Shown here piece after piece: positions 27,818-36,529 of a stretch of 50,519 bases of DNA. Source of the stretch: Larkinella punicea (GTDB taxonomy: Bacteria > Bacteroidota > Bacteroidia > Cytophagales > Spirosomataceae); the NCBI RefSeq assembly GCF_003334855.1, contig NZ_QOWE01000039.1, positions 1 to 50,519 of the forward strand, read 5' to 3'. The number at the start of each line of letters is the position of its first letter. The stretch's first letter is position 1. The position numbers were made by a program, and so were the translations under genes. Below the pieces are notes generated by a model. That model ran no database searches and was not told the DNA's origin. It saw only the letters and a list, made by a program, of their open reading frames with translations.

Positions 27818-28405
27818 TTACGAATCCGTATTTTTAAAAACCATCAACAGTTTCAATTTGACCTTTTCATCGACCGGAACCATCATCAGAGACGGTTTTT
27901 CCACTTTGTAGTCGGACAAATTGATGTCGAATTCTCCTTTGATGGTCACCTGCGCGTTGTCGTCCTGCCGGGTTCCCTGAATAACGACCGGTTTGGTGAC
28001 ACCGTGGAAGGTCAGATTGCCTTTAACGGTCAGATTCGCCCCCTGATGCTGTACATCATTGCTGGTGAAGGTCACTTTGGGGTATTTCAACGCTTCCATT
28101 TTTTCCAGCGCGTGGGAGTCGCGGTTGGTGTTATCGCTGTCGAAGCTGGACACTTTGGTGGCAGCCGCTACGCTCTCGATCTTGTTGGCGTCGTCGATCA
28201 CCATCACGCAGGCCACATCGCGGCTGACGCCTTCAAAACTGTGCATGGGGTGCGACATGGCGTAGGTAATCGTCGATTTGGCCCGGTCGGCCATCAACTT
28301 CCGTTTGGCCGGTGCAGGCGAATGATCCGGTTGGTGAAACGCCACCAGTCCGGCGCTGACGAGCAATATCCAACCCGTCAGCTTTTGGTATGAAAAAGCA
28401 GTCAT
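27818..28405 (-). CDS. YceI-family periplasmic protein (195 aa)
   Basis: A signal peptide or anchor (TGWILLVSAGLVAF) precedes a YceI lipocalin-like beta-barrel: STITYAMSHPMHSFEG, a KYPKVTFTSNDV strand and LTVKGNLTFHGVTKPV, all typical. Family members bind isoprenoid or quinone-like lipids in the periplasm. It is the last gene of a minus-strand operon with the b561-like and Rieske genes (29 nt after the former), consistent with a quinone/redox role. A terminator follows immediately. Confidence 0.87.
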   Translation of the reverse strand: MTAFSYQKLTGWILLVSAGLVAFHQPDHSPAPAKRKLMADRAKSTITYAMSHPMHSFEGVSRDVACVMVIDDANKIESVAAATKVSSFDSDNTNRDSHALEKMEALKYPKVTFTSNDVQHQGANLTVKGNLTFHGVTKPVVIQGTRQDDNAQVTIKGEFDINLSDYKVEKPSLMMVPVDEKVKLKLLMVFKNTDS

Positions 28406-28434
28406 CGTAGTAATCCGGCGTGAAATGAGTGAAC

Positions 28435-29124
28435 TTACTTGAGTTTGATGGCGATGATAGCGGCCGCATACGCTCCAAACGTGGTGTAGGCGGCTGCCCG
28501 GTGGTAGGGCTTCAAGTCGGCATTGCTGCTTACTTTACGAGCCAGGATGTTGGTGGCCACCATGCCCGTCAGGTGAACAACGGCCAGGGCGCGGTGCAGC
28601 TTGATCGAACTGAATCCGCGTTTCCGGCTGGCGGTGGGCAAACCCGGTGGCGAGGTGAGCGACAGCAAAGCTGTGGTGCCATACGAAAAGTTGATGACCG
28701 TAGCCATTGTTTCGTGCTGCTCCTTGATCCGGGAATAATCCAGTCCTTTGGCGTTGTAGAGTTTCGAACCCAGAATGCCCTGGGCCACAAAACCGGCCAG
28801 CGTGACAAATCCCAGAACCTGATGGCTTACCAGAAACGCCCGGCGGATTTTTAACTCCTTTTCACGGCCCTGGGGCGACAGCGGGGCAATGTTGGTGAGC
28901 CGAAGCAGTCCCTTCGGCCCCCAAAACGCCCGTTGCGTGAAAACCATCTTTTTAGGTAACAACTCCTGCGCATCCGATGTACTGTCGCCCAATTCCGCCA
29001 GCAGGTCGTTGGCGTCGGTCGGTTTAATGCTGGTATCAGCCGGCGTTTTTACGCGCGTCGAGTCCTGAGCCCAAAGTGGCCAATAGAGAATGGTAAGCAG
29101 GCAAACAATCAACAGATGCTTCAT
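28435..29124 (-). CDS. Membrane protein with cytochrome b561-like four-helix fold (229 aa)
   Basis: A signal peptide (LLIVCLLTILYWPLWAQ) is followed by a ~70-residue periplasmic segment and four hydrophobic helices. Histidines sit at helix ends: SHQVLGFVTLAGFVAQGILG, KLHRALAVVHLTGMVATN and PYHRAAAYTTFGAYAAAII. This pattern resembles b561-type heme proteins, with possible bis-His ligands. Its stop at 28435 lies 29 nt before the yceI start, and its start is 3 nt after the Rieske stop, so the three genes are one transcript. A role in passing electrons between Rieske protein, membrane quinone and YceI is inference. Confidence 0.6.
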   Translation of the reverse strand: MKHLLIVCLLTILYWPLWAQDSTRVKTPADTSIKPTDANDLLAELGDSTSDAQELLPKKMVFTQRAFWGPKGLLRLTNIAPLSPQGREKELKIRRAFLVSHQVLGFVTLAGFVAQGILGSKLYNAKGLDYSRIKEQHETMATVINFSYGTTALLSLTSPPGLPTASRKRGFSSIKLHRALAVVHLTGMVATNILARKVSSNADLKPYHRAAAYTTFGAYAAAIIAIKLK

Positions 29125-29127
29125 AGA

Positions 29128-29601
29128 TCAGGCTTCAAATACGCGCAGACTGGTACCGGTTAGGGTTGTACTATACTTTTTCAGGCTGGCCTGGTTGGCT
29201 ACAGCCGGAACGGTAACTTTACCCGTAGTGTCGAACACTGAACCGTGGTTGGGGCAATAAAAATTATCAACGGTGGGACGGTATGTAACCAGATTTCCCT
29301 CGTGTGTACAAATTTTTGAGAGGGCAATGTAGTCACCCGTCTTGATCTGGGCAATCAGAACATCGTCTTTATACACAAACTTCTTGGTGGCATCCTTCAA
29401 ATCCGCATACGTACTGCTGTTGAGGTCAATCGTAAAATCGACTTTACCGGTGGGGGTGGGCGTTGGATCCGGATCGTCAGAACCTTTTGAACAGGAAGTC
29501 AGTGTTCCCATGCAGTAAAACGCCATCAATGCCGCACTGCTCAATCCCAGGCTCCGAAGGAACTCACTTCGTTTGATCGGTTCTTGTTGGTTGGTCTCCA
29601 T
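29128..29601 (-). CDS. Rieske [2Fe-2S] lipoprotein-like protein (157 aa)
   Basis: The cluster ligands are visible: Cys98-x-His100 (ICTHEG) and Cys116-x2-His119 (YCPNHGS), with the second loop extended as in Rieske proteins. The N-terminus has RSEFLRSLGLSSAALMAFYCMGTLTSCSKG, so export and a possible lipobox near LTSC are likely; a Pro/Thr linker follows. It is an electron carrier on the outer face of the inner membrane. It is the first gene of the Rieske/b561-like/YceI operon. Confidence 0.88.
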   Translation of the reverse strand: METNQQEPIKRSEFLRSLGLSSAALMAFYCMGTLTSCSKGSDDPDPTPTPTGKVDFTIDLNSSTYADLKDATKKFVYKDDVLIAQIKTGDYIALSKICTHEGNLVTYRPTVDNFYCPNHGSVFDTTGKVTVPAVANQASLKKYSTTLTGTSLRVFEA

Positions 29602-29678
29602 AAATTAATGAGTAGGTTGTTAATTAATGTACATACAGTATTTACGACTAACGATTTGGCAACCGCAAAAAGTGTTGA

Positions 29679-31226
29679 TCAAAGCCGGTAGCGCAACGAG
29701 AAAAATACGCCGGTACTCGTCAACCGGATTTTACCGTAGCCCAGTTTGGACAGCGGGCTTTTCAGGAAAGGTTCAACCTGCCAGGAAAACCGGCGCAGCG
29801 GGCCGTCGGAACGGAAGTTGCGTTCGTAGCCAATCGATACGTTGAGATGGCTAAATCGGTGAAAACCGGTGCTGCCCGACCATTCTTTGTATCTTGCCTG
29901 GGTGGGTGTGACCCCGGCGGGGTATTGGTATTGGTAATATTCTTTTTGCATGATGTACGAAGAAACCCCCGAACTGATAAACCACCGTCGCCGGTCGTTC
30001 AGCATCACATCGAACCGCAGATTGACCGGAATGTCGAGAACCGTACACACTGCCCCGACACTTTCGTACTTTGGTCCATACCAGTGAGCCGGTTTAGCGT
30101 AGTCCGACGCCGGGGCCGTGTATTTTTTGACGGATCGCAGCACACCACTTTGAATCGTCAATCGCCGTAAAAAACGGTATTCGGCCAATACACCTATTTC
30201 AAAGTCTCCGGCGGCCTGACGGCTTTTTCCCACAAAATTCAGATCCGGGGCCGCAATGAACCGAACCGCTAGCGCGGGATACCCAATGACCGGAATCGCC
30301 GGGGCAACGACCCGGGGCCCAACCGGTGGGCGAACGGGTTCCAGATCCAGTTCCGGCAGTGACGGCAAAACCGGTTTTGCTGGCGGCCGGGCTGTGATGT
30401 AAGTCAAATTTCCCATCCAGTCGAGTGGCTCGCTTTCCAAAACCGGTGCCTCGGTTTCCCTTGGCTGTGCCAAAAGCGGTTCTCCGGGAACGACTGCCGA
30501 ATAAGCCGGATCCTGGAAGTTGGGAACCGGTTGAGTCCGGCGGTTTTTTACGATCGGCGGAACGGCGGCATAGTCAGCGATTTTGGATAATCGGGTTCGG
30601 GTCAGCTTGCTTTTAGTTTCAGAAACTGCCGAAACCGTCTGATCAGCGTTCGTTGGGTTACCCGAAACCGTTGCTTCAGATCGTTTCCGTAGCGCGCGTG
30701 CCGTTTTCTCCGGCCGGTTTTTCAGAACAGAACGGTTTTCGTTCGTGGGTTTCAGGGATGGCGTTGTCATCGCCTTGCTACCGGACACTTCCGAAACGGA
30801 TGGCCGCCCTGTAGAACCCGCGCCAGTTTCCGGCGTCGATTCCGCCCGGGCCGAAGCGATTTTTTCAGCCGGTTTTTCAGATAGCGTTTTATTACCAGCC
30901 GTTGCCGGATTCTCCTTTTCCGTTATAATAGCAGAGGATCGTCCGGTTCCTGGTGTCGAAACCGGCTCCGTCCGGATTCCTGTTTTTGACGCAGGCGGCC
31001 GCACTTCGTCCGGCGGCACCACCAGCGAAACCGTGGTCAGCAACAGCAATAACAGTGGCAGGCCCCAATAAATAAACCGGTAGAGAAACCGCGACCGATC
31101 GTCTTCGTCGAGACGTTGGCGCAGGCTGTTCCAGTCGTCAGCATTGTAAGGCGGTTCAAACTCCTCGGCTGACGACCGGAAGAGCTTATCCAGTTCGTCA
31201 TCGGGAAGTTCTTGCAAACTCGCCAT
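29679..31226 (-). CDS. Membrane-anchored protein with anti-sigma-like N-terminus and barrel-like C-terminus (515 aa)
   Basis: The N-terminus (about 1-46, DDELDKLFRSSAEEFEPPYN...DDWNSLRQRL) resembles the cytoplasmic part of Bacteroidota anti-sigma proteins. A single TM helix (GLPLLLLLLTTVSLVV, about 54-69) leads to a long Pro/Thr/Ser/Glu-rich disordered region to about 300, then a strand-rich domain (about 330-515, FEIGVLAEYRFLRRLTIQSGV... ending VFFSLRYRL) like an outer-membrane barrel. It overlaps the sigma-factor gene by 29 bp, so translation is coupled and the pair is probably sigma/anti-sigma. An inner-membrane anchor joined to a barrel-like domain is unusual. Confidence 0.65.
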   Translation of the reverse strand: MASLQELPDDELDKLFRSSAEEFEPPYNADDWNSLRQRLDEDDRSRFLYRFIYWGLPLLLLLLTTVSLVVPPDEVRPPASKTGIRTEPVSTPGTGRSSAIITEKENPATAGNKTLSEKPAEKIASARAESTPETGAGSTGRPSVSEVSGSKAMTTPSLKPTNENRSVLKNRPEKTARALRKRSEATVSGNPTNADQTVSAVSETKSKLTRTRLSKIADYAAVPPIVKNRRTQPVPNFQDPAYSAVVPGEPLLAQPRETEAPVLESEPLDWMGNLTYITARPPAKPVLPSLPELDLEPVRPPVGPRVVAPAIPVIGYPALAVRFIAAPDLNFVGKSRQAAGDFEIGVLAEYRFLRRLTIQSGVLRSVKKYTAPASDYAKPAHWYGPKYESVGAVCTVLDIPVNLRFDVMLNDRRRWFISSGVSSYIMQKEYYQYQYPAGVTPTQARYKEWSGSTGFHRFSHLNVSIGYERNFRSDGPLRRFSWQVEPFLKSPLSKLGYGKIRLTSTGVFFSLRYRL

Positions 31227-31767
31227 GGCATCTACGTTTTAATAATTGTTTCAATTGTTCACGGGCGCGCGCCAGATTTGATTTGGACGTCCCAATCGAG
31301 ATAGTCAACTGACTGGCAATCTCCTCGTGGGTATAGCCATCAATGGCGTATAAATTAAAAACCATTCGGTAGGCCGGCGTCAGCAACTGGACGACTTCCA
31401 TCAATTCCTCATAGCTCAGTTGGTCGAGTGCACTGGCCTCAACGTCTGGTAATTGGCCCGCCTGATCGATGTCTTCGTGGTACCGGTGTTTCAGATTCAG
31501 CCGGTAATAATCAAGAGCGGTATTGATCATGATCCGGCGCAACCACATCTTGAAAGGTACTTCGGCGCGGTATTGGTCCGAGCGGGTAAACACTTTCATA
31601 AAGCCATCGTTCAAAATCTCCACAGCCTCGTCCCGGCTATACGAATATCGCACACAAATTCCCATCGCATACCCATAGAACTGCCGGTAAAGCTGCTCCT
31701 GGCTTCTGCGATTGCCTTGCTGGCATTCCTTCAAGAGTCCGGCGATATCTGGGGAGGGAACGGTCAT
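31198..31767 (-). CDS. RNA polymerase sigma factor, ECF type (189 aa)
   Basis: Region 2 (YGYAMGICVRYSYSRDEAVEIL, ...FKMWLRRIMINTALDYYR) and region 4 (LTPAYRMVFNLYAIDGYTHEEIASQLTIS, then KSNLARAREQLKQ) are clear. It directs RNA polymerase to a small regulon and is probably held by the overlapping membrane protein downstream. ATG 31767 is preferred over the TTG at 31788. Targets are unknown; nearby candidates are the redox operon at 27818-29601 and the COG4315 lipoprotein gene upstream. Confidence 0.9.
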   Translation of the reverse strand: MTVPSPDIAGLLKECQQGNRRSQEQLYRQFYGYAMGICVRYSYSRDEAVEILNDGFMKVFTRSDQYRAEVPFKMWLRRIMINTALDYYRLNLKHRYHEDIDQAGQLPDVEASALDQLSYEELMEVVQLLTPAYRMVFNLYAIDGYTHEEIASQLTISIGTSKSNLARAREQLKQLLKRRCHGEFARTSR

Positions 31768-31834
31768 ACGTCGGTTTTCAATCGTCAATACGTTGATCAG
31801 CGCAAATGGGTTGCGTCAATCGGGCAAAATAGTG

Positions 31835-31924
31835 GCGGTCTTCAGTGAGCAGTTCTCATTTCACATAGATTGGTAGAACAGAGCAAGATACAAAAAAAGC
31901 GAGAACTGACTCACCGAAGACCGC
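31835..31924. repeat. Imperfect inverted repeat between the COG4315 lipoprotein and the sigma gene
   Basis: The arm GCGGTCTTCAGTGAGC...TTCTC at 31835-31857 is an imperfect reverse complement of 31901-31924, with about 43 nt between. It follows the lipoprotein stop on the minus strand and precedes the sigma-factor start. It may be a terminator, an attenuator or a dispersed repeat. Confidence 0.5.
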
Positions 31925-31934
31925 AACCGACCGA

Positions 31935-32792
31935 TCAGGGCACCGGGGCAACCGGAGTGTCTTTATTGATGATGGGCCACACGCCGGGTTGTGGAAAACT
32001 GATGCCTTTGTTCAAACCGCGTTTTCCATTGTCCTGCTGAAAATAGTATAACGGCCAGCCTTTGAACGTCAACTGCTGGCGTCCGAAAACCGTAATGCTG
32101 CCAAATAGCGTTTTGTCGATTGTAGAAGGCACTTCTTTCAGCGTTTCTTCATACAAAGGCCAGACGGCGTTGTTGCTGAAGTCGGACTTGGTGAAGTTGT
32201 TCTTCATATTTTTGTCGTTTCTAAAACCGTACAACGTTCGACCCATCCCGTCAGTAAAATAAATCGTTTTTCCGGTACCTTCTTTGTAATCAGACGTATA
32301 GGATTTGCCATTGTGGCCCACCAACTGAGCGCTGGCGATCATGATGGAGTAGGTCGGTTTGGCAACAAACCAGGCATTGCTCACGTTTTCGCCTTTCACA
32401 TCGCCCGATTTCGCGTCATCCTTAAAGTAATAGAGCGGCCAGCCTTTGTAGGTGGTCTGTTTCGCGCCATCGGCCCGGGTAAGGGTGCCGAAATCGGTGG
32501 CAGTCAGGCCGGCAGCCAGTTTGGGGGTTGCGCGGTAAAACACCGGCCAGTTGGTCAAACAGCCGCCGGTGCAGGTCGACGCCCCGGTGCTGTCGTAGTC
32601 ATTGGAAAAGAAATAGAGCGTTCGGCCGGTTTCGTCGGTCATCACGTTGCCCAGCGAGGTGCTGGTCAGGTTGATGGCGGGTTCCGGGGGCGTTGGCGTG
32701 GCCTCCTCCGAATCGTTGTCACAGGACTGGGTTAGCGAACCGACAATAAGCAACAGGGCGACCACAGGGGTCGCAATCCATCTTGATTTCAT
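31935..32792 (-). CDS. COG4315 (PF03640-type) repeat lipoprotein (285 aa)
   Basis: A lipoprotein signal with the lipobox region SLTQSC is followed by two copies of the secreted-repeat domain, each with the marks GRTLYFFSND / GRTLYGFRND and TYKGWPLYYFKDD / TFKGWPLYYFQQD. The first copy has a CTGGC motif and TNWPVF. Family members are exported and often lie near electron-transfer genes; the exact function is unknown. It is the first of the minus-strand genes leading to the sigma factor. Confidence 0.8.
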   Translation of the reverse strand: MKSRWIATPVVALLLIVGSLTQSCDNDSEEATPTPPEPAINLTSTSLGNVMTDETGRTLYFFSNDYDSTGASTCTGGCLTNWPVFYRATPKLAAGLTATDFGTLTRADGAKQTTYKGWPLYYFKDDAKSGDVKGENVSNAWFVAKPTYSIMIASAQLVGHNGKSYTSDYKEGTGKTIYFTDGMGRTLYGFRNDKNMKNNFTKSDFSNNAVWPLYEETLKEVPSTIDKTLFGSITVFGRQQLTFKGWPLYYFQQDNGKRGLNKGISFPQPGVWPIINKDTPVAPVP

Positions 32793-32904
32793 AGCAAATA
32801 GATAGAAAGATTAGAATTGGAAAAGGTACCTGTCGAATCGATTCGCTGGCAGTACGGCTGCGGCTGGGAAAGGGTTGCGTGTCCGATAAAAAAGGACAAA
32901 AAAA

Positions 32905-32926
32905 AGCCCGCCATGACTGACGGGCT
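32905..32926 (-). terminator. Terminator of ribBA
   Basis: AGCCCG (32905-32910) pairs with CGGGCT (32921-32926), with partial pairing in the loop. An A-run on the plus strand at 32898-32905 becomes a T-run on the minus strand, just downstream of the ribBA stop. Confidence 0.75.
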
Positions 32927-32946
32927 ACACTAAACGATGGGGATTG

Positions 32947-34197
32947 TTAACCGACCTGATCGGTAAAATGACTGAGTTCGTGACCCATTTTGTCCCGTTT
33001 TGTTCGTAAATACACTTCGTTGTGCGGGTTGGGGCGAATATCGATGGGGACGGTTTCGACAATTTCGAGACCATAGCCCATCAGTCCCGCCCGTTTTTTG
33101 GGATTATTGGAAATCAGGCGGAGCTTGGTGATGCCCAGATCCCGCAGGATCTGCGCGCCGACGCCGTAGTCCCGGGCGTCCATTGGCAGGCCGAGTTCGA
33201 GGTTGGCTTCGACGGTATCGCGGCCCATTTCCTGTAATTTATACGCCTTCAGTTTGTTCATCAGCCCAATGCCGCGTCCTTCCTGAAACATATAAAGCAC
33301 CAGACCTTTGCCTTCCTGTTCCACCATTTTCATGGCGGCATGAAGCTGTTCTCCGCAATCGCAGCGGCACGAGCCAAAAATGTCGCCCGTCACACAGGAG
33401 GAGTGGACGCGCACCAGCACGGGTTCGTTTTTCTCCCAGGTTCCTTTGATCAGGGCCAGGTGCGTGTCGTCGGTGTTGAGTTGTTTGTAGGCAATCAGTT
33501 CGAAATCGCCGTAGGCGGTGGGCATGTTCACCCCAATTTCGCGTTTGATCAGGCTTTCCTGCTGCAGCCGGTATTCGATCAAATCCTGAATACTGACCAG
33601 CCTCATGCCGAATTTGTCGGCCATCGTCCGCAGTTCAGGAAGCCGCGCCATCGTGCCGTCTTCGTTCAGCACCTCGATCAGCACGCCAGCCGGTTGCAAA
33701 CCCGCGAGTTGGGCGAAATCAATGGCGGCTTCGGTATGACCCGCCCGGCGGATGACGCCCCCATCGACGGCCCGCAGCGGAAAAATGTGCCCCGGACGGC
33801 CCAGATCTTCCGGTTTGGTTTCCGGATCCACCAGCGCACGGATGGTTTTGGCGCGGTCGCTGGCCGAGATGCCCGTGGTGCAGCCATTGCCCAGCAAATC
33901 GACGGATACCGTAAACGGCGTCGTATGAACGGAGGTGTTGTTGCCCACCATCATTTCCAGCCCCAGTTCCTGGCAACGTGCTTCGGTGAGGGGAGCACAC
34001 ATCAGGCCCCGGCCTTCTTTAACCATAAAATTGACCATTTCGGGCGTGATTTTCTCCGCAGCGCAGATCATATCGCCCTCATTTTCCCGGTCTTCATCAT
34101 CCACGACGATAATGATTTTTCCATCGCGAATATCCTGAATCGCGTCTTCAATCCGATCCAGCAGACTCCCGGGATTGGTATTATTATTGCTCATCAT
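32947..34197 (-). CDS. ribBA: Bifunctional 3,4-dihydroxy-2-butanone 4-phosphate synthase / GTP cyclohydrolase II
   Basis: A fusion enzyme feeding both branches of riboflavin synthesis. The RibB half (about 1-205) has [12 protein letters not shown] and the [14 protein letters not shown] segment. The RibA half (about 210-415) has the zinc-binding cysteines in [20 protein letters not shown] and the [16 protein letters not shown] catalytic segment. ATG 34197 (or 34194) gives the usual N-terminus; the frame runs to 34233 but would add an atypical lead. A terminator follows at 32905-32926. The leader contains a 17-bp palindrome (34221-34292); no FMN riboswitch was recognised. Confidence 0.93.
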   Translation of the reverse strand: MMSNNNTNPGSLLDRIEDAIQDIRDGKIIIVVDDEDRENEGDMICAAEKITPEMVNFMVKEGRGLMCAPLTEARCQELGLEMMVGNNTSVHTTPFTVSVDLLGNGCTTGISASDRAKTIRALVDPETKPEDLGRPGHIFPLRAVDGGVIRRAGHTEAAIDFAQLAGLQPAGVLIEVLNEDGTMARLPELRTMADKFGMRLVSIQDLIEYRLQQESLIKREIGVNMPTAYGDFELIAYKQLNTDDTHLALIKGTWEKNEPVLVRVHSSCVTGDIFGSCRCDCGEQLHAAMKMVEQEGKGLVLYMFQEGRGIGLMNKLKAYKLQEMGRDTVEANLELGLPMDARDYGVGAQILRDLGITKLRLISNNPKKRAGLMGYGLEIVETVPIDIRPNPHNEVYLRTKRDKMGHELSHFTDQVG

Positions 34198-34220
34198 AAA
34201 GTGAAATGACTTAAGAAAAT

Positions 34221-34292
34221 AGAAGTGAGACAAGAGATTATAGACAAGGAGTAAGAACCCATTTAAGGGTTTTAGTCTCTTGTCTCACTTCT
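34221..34292. repeat. 17-bp perfect inverted repeat in the ribBA leader
   Basis: AGAAGTGAGACAAGAGA (34221-34237) and its exact reverse complement (34276-34292) enclose 38 nt, which include a smaller AACCC/GGGTT pairing. The GTGAGACAAGAGA core recurs at 36493-36516 and 38878-38967, so it looks like a dispersed intergenic element. Confidence 0.7.
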
Positions 34293-34323
34293 TTATTCTC
34301 ACGTCTTTATGAACATTGTTCCA

Positions 34324-34351
34324 CAAAGATACGTTCGATACGCTAAATTTG
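34324..34351. promoter_or_regulatory. Divergent -7 elements for ribBA and the T9SS type B gene
   Basis: CAAAGATA at 34324-34331 reads TATCTTTG on the minus strand, and TAAATTTG lies on the plus strand at 34344-34351. Both match TAnnTTTG exactly and are 12 nt apart. A clear -33 partner is not seen for either. Confidence 0.45.
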
Positions 34352-34448
34352 TGTTTTGCGCGTTTTTATCTGGAATAGCACCTGTAGTTACGAAAAAAAC
34401 TTTACCCTTGTGAGAGCAGTCAGGAAATGGTCAGCCGGTTTGGTAGGA

Positions 34449-36392
34449 ATGGTCCGGCATCGGGCCCGGTTTTTCCTGCTGGGAGCCTGTTTTGTTCTGA
34501 GTCTACACACGTTTGCTCAAACAATCGACTGGTGTGTAACGCCCCCGACCAATGCGGGAAAAGGCAGTTTTAACGTATCGGCGAAAAAAGGGTGCGCTCC
34601 CATGACCGTGACGGTAAGTAACACCACCGGAATTCCGGATAACATTTTTCTCTACGTATACGACTACAAAGGTGGCGATCCGGTTGCCACCAAATCGGGC
34701 GTTGCCGCCACGACTTACACCTTTACGAAACCGGGTATATACAAAATATTGCAGTTGGGCAGTGTCGGAACCGGCTCCGTGGCCTGTCAGGAAATCGAGG
34801 TTCTGGATGCCACACCGCCCAATTTTCGGGCCTTTACCTGTTCCGACCGCCGGGTGCTGGTCGATATCGTCAACGATGCCGTGGCCAGCCAATACGACGA
34901 ATTCATCATTGACTGGGGGGATGGAAGTCCTCGGCAAACCGTTCAGAAAACCGCCATTTCGGGACTGATTCACACCTATTCGTCGCAGGCAACCCGGACG
35001 ATCAACGTGCAGGGTAATTACCGGGACATTGCCTGCGGGGGCATGACCCAACAGTCGGTGACACCCGGCGGCACCATCATGCAGCCTACCGTATCCAGTC
35101 TGAAAACCACCGGGACCACGGTTGTCCTGCAAATTCAGGTGGCGGCCAATCAGGTGGTTGTCGTCCAGAAAAAAAACGCATCGGGTACGTTCGAGAACAC
35201 CACCACCACCCGAACCGGCAGTGGTTCGGTCAGCATTACCGACGTAACCAGCCATCCGACCTGTTTCAAAGTGGTATCGCAGGATGGCTGCGGCAACACT
35301 GTGGCGTCGGACGAAGTGTGCAGCATTGGGCTGGAGGTGGAAGCGAAAGATCAGCAGAATGCCGTGGTGTGGACGGTTCCCGGAAGCCCGGCCAATTTTC
35401 AGAAATATACCGTTTCCAAAAACGATGACGTCTTCCGCACCTTCACCAGCGTCGGCACGAGTTCCGTCACGGATTCGGAAGGGCTGAATTGCAACGAAGA
35501 GTACTGTTATCAGGTAACGGCGCTGGTGGGTACGACCGAAATCATCTCCGACCGGAAATGCGTAACGGTTCGTTCGTCGGCCATACCACCGGCTTTTTCA
35601 ACGGTGCAGGTGTCGGTCAATGGCGATAACCGGGCCGATTTGCGGGGGTTGCCGCCCGTTCCAACTTCGCAGAGTCCGAGTTATAAAATGATCGTTTTCC
35701 GCCGGGATAATCCGGGCGGTTCGTTTGTGCAAACCGGCGAGGAAGTCGACCGGAACATTCACCAGGATGGCGGAGTGCGGCCCCAGCAGCAGTCGTACTG
35801 CTACCAGTTGGTGTATCAGAATGCCTGCGGGGTGTCGTCGGAACCGTCCAAAATGGTCTGCACGATTTTCCTGACTTCCCATTCCGCTTCCACCATCGAC
35901 TGGACGTCCGATTCGCCGTTTGCGGACGAAGAAATCGACCGTTATATAATTGAAAAAATCGACGACAGCGGGGTGGTTTGGGAAGAAGTTTCCGTTGGTC
36001 TGCAAACATCCTATCGTCCTGCCAACGAGCCAGATAGCCAGCGTTTCCGGTTTCGGGTCAAGGCGGTTTCCAAATCCGGTTCCATCAGCTATTCCAATTT
36101 CTACACCTTCGTTCAGGCTTCCCGGGTGTTTGTTCCCGATGCGTTCAGCCCCAACGACGATGGCGTCAATGATTTGCTGGAAGTAAAAGGCAGTACCTAT
36201 CTGGTGTCAATTCAATTAACGGTTTATAACCGCTGGGGGGAGGTCGTGTTTCGTTCCGAAAGTCGCGAAGGATGGGATGGGAAGATCAGTGGCCAGGCTG
36301 CTCCGGCCGGCACCTATGCCTATCGGGTCAGTGCAACCGATCAAAACGGTTTGAAAACAGAAAAGACCGGTCAGGTGTTACTGATTCGGTAG
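34449..36392 (+). CDS. T9SS type B (gliding-motility-associated C-terminal domain) secreted protein (647 aa)
   Basis: A signal peptide (RARFFLLGACFVLSLHTFAQ) precedes PKD-like and FN3-like beta domains (DEFIIDWGDGSPRQT; EEYCYQVTAL, SYCYQLVYQNACG) and the C-terminal type B domain: VFVPDAFSPNDDGVNDLLEV ... YNRWGEVVFRS ... PAGTYAYRV. This domain targets proteins through the type IX system. Cysteine pairs suggest disulfides. ATG 34449 is chosen for its signal peptide; the TTG at 34356 sits almost at the predicted transcription start. It is probably an adhesin or other surface protein; no catalytic domain is seen. Confidence 0.87.
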   Translation: MVRHRARFFLLGACFVLSLHTFAQTIDWCVTPPTNAGKGSFNVSAKKGCAPMTVTVSNTTGIPDNIFLYVYDYKGGDPVATKSGVAATTYTFTKPGIYKILQLGSVGTGSVACQEIEVLDATPPNFRAFTCSDRRVLVDIVNDAVASQYDEFIIDWGDGSPRQTVQKTAISGLIHTYSSQATRTINVQGNYRDIACGGMTQQSVTPGGTIMQPTVSSLKTTGTTVVLQIQVAANQVVVVQKKNASGTFENTTTTRTGSGSVSITDVTSHPTCFKVVSQDGCGNTVASDEVCSIGLEVEAKDQQNAVVWTVPGSPANFQKYTVSKNDDVFRTFTSVGTSSVTDSEGLNCNEEYCYQVTALVGTTEIISDRKCVTVRSSAIPPAFSTVQVSVNGDNRADLRGLPPVPTSQSPSYKMIVFRRDNPGGSFVQTGEEVDRNIHQDGGVRPQQQSYCYQLVYQNACGVSSEPSKMVCTIFLTSHSASTIDWTSDSPFADEEIDRYIIEKIDDSGVVWEEVSVGLQTSYRPANEPDSQRFRFRVKAVSKSGSISYSNFYTFVQASRVFVPDAFSPNDDGVNDLLEVKGSTYLVSIQLTVYNRWGEVVFRSESREGWDGKISGQAAPAGTYAYRVSATDQNGLKTEKTGQVLLIR

Positions 36393-36455
36393 ACTCCAGA
36401 GGAAAGACAAACGACAAAAGAATGCAGAAAGCGGGGTGGGCTGTTCATTCCTTGC

Positions 36456-36463
36456 TACCTTTG
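36456..36463 (+). promoter_or_regulatory. -7 element upstream of ybaB
   Basis: TACCTTTG matches TAnnTTTG exactly and lies 66 nt before the ybaB start. No clear TTTG is found at -33. Confidence 0.4.
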
Positions 36464-36492
36464 TTTAGACAATCCGATTGCGTTGTTGCTTT

Positions 36493-36516
36493 TCTCTTGT
36501 CTAGTATCTCACTTCT
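36493..36516. repeat. Half-copy of the GTGAGACAAGAGA element
   Basis: TCTCTTGTCT, a 7-nt insertion, then CACTTCT; it matches the right arm of the palindrome at 34276-34292. No left arm is visible nearby. Confidence 0.45.
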
Positions 36517-36529
36517 TTTTTCGTAAGTT

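Noticed and set aside
34198-34450. FMN riboswitch upstream of ribBA
   Set aside because: The conserved RFN segments are not seen; only the palindrome is present.
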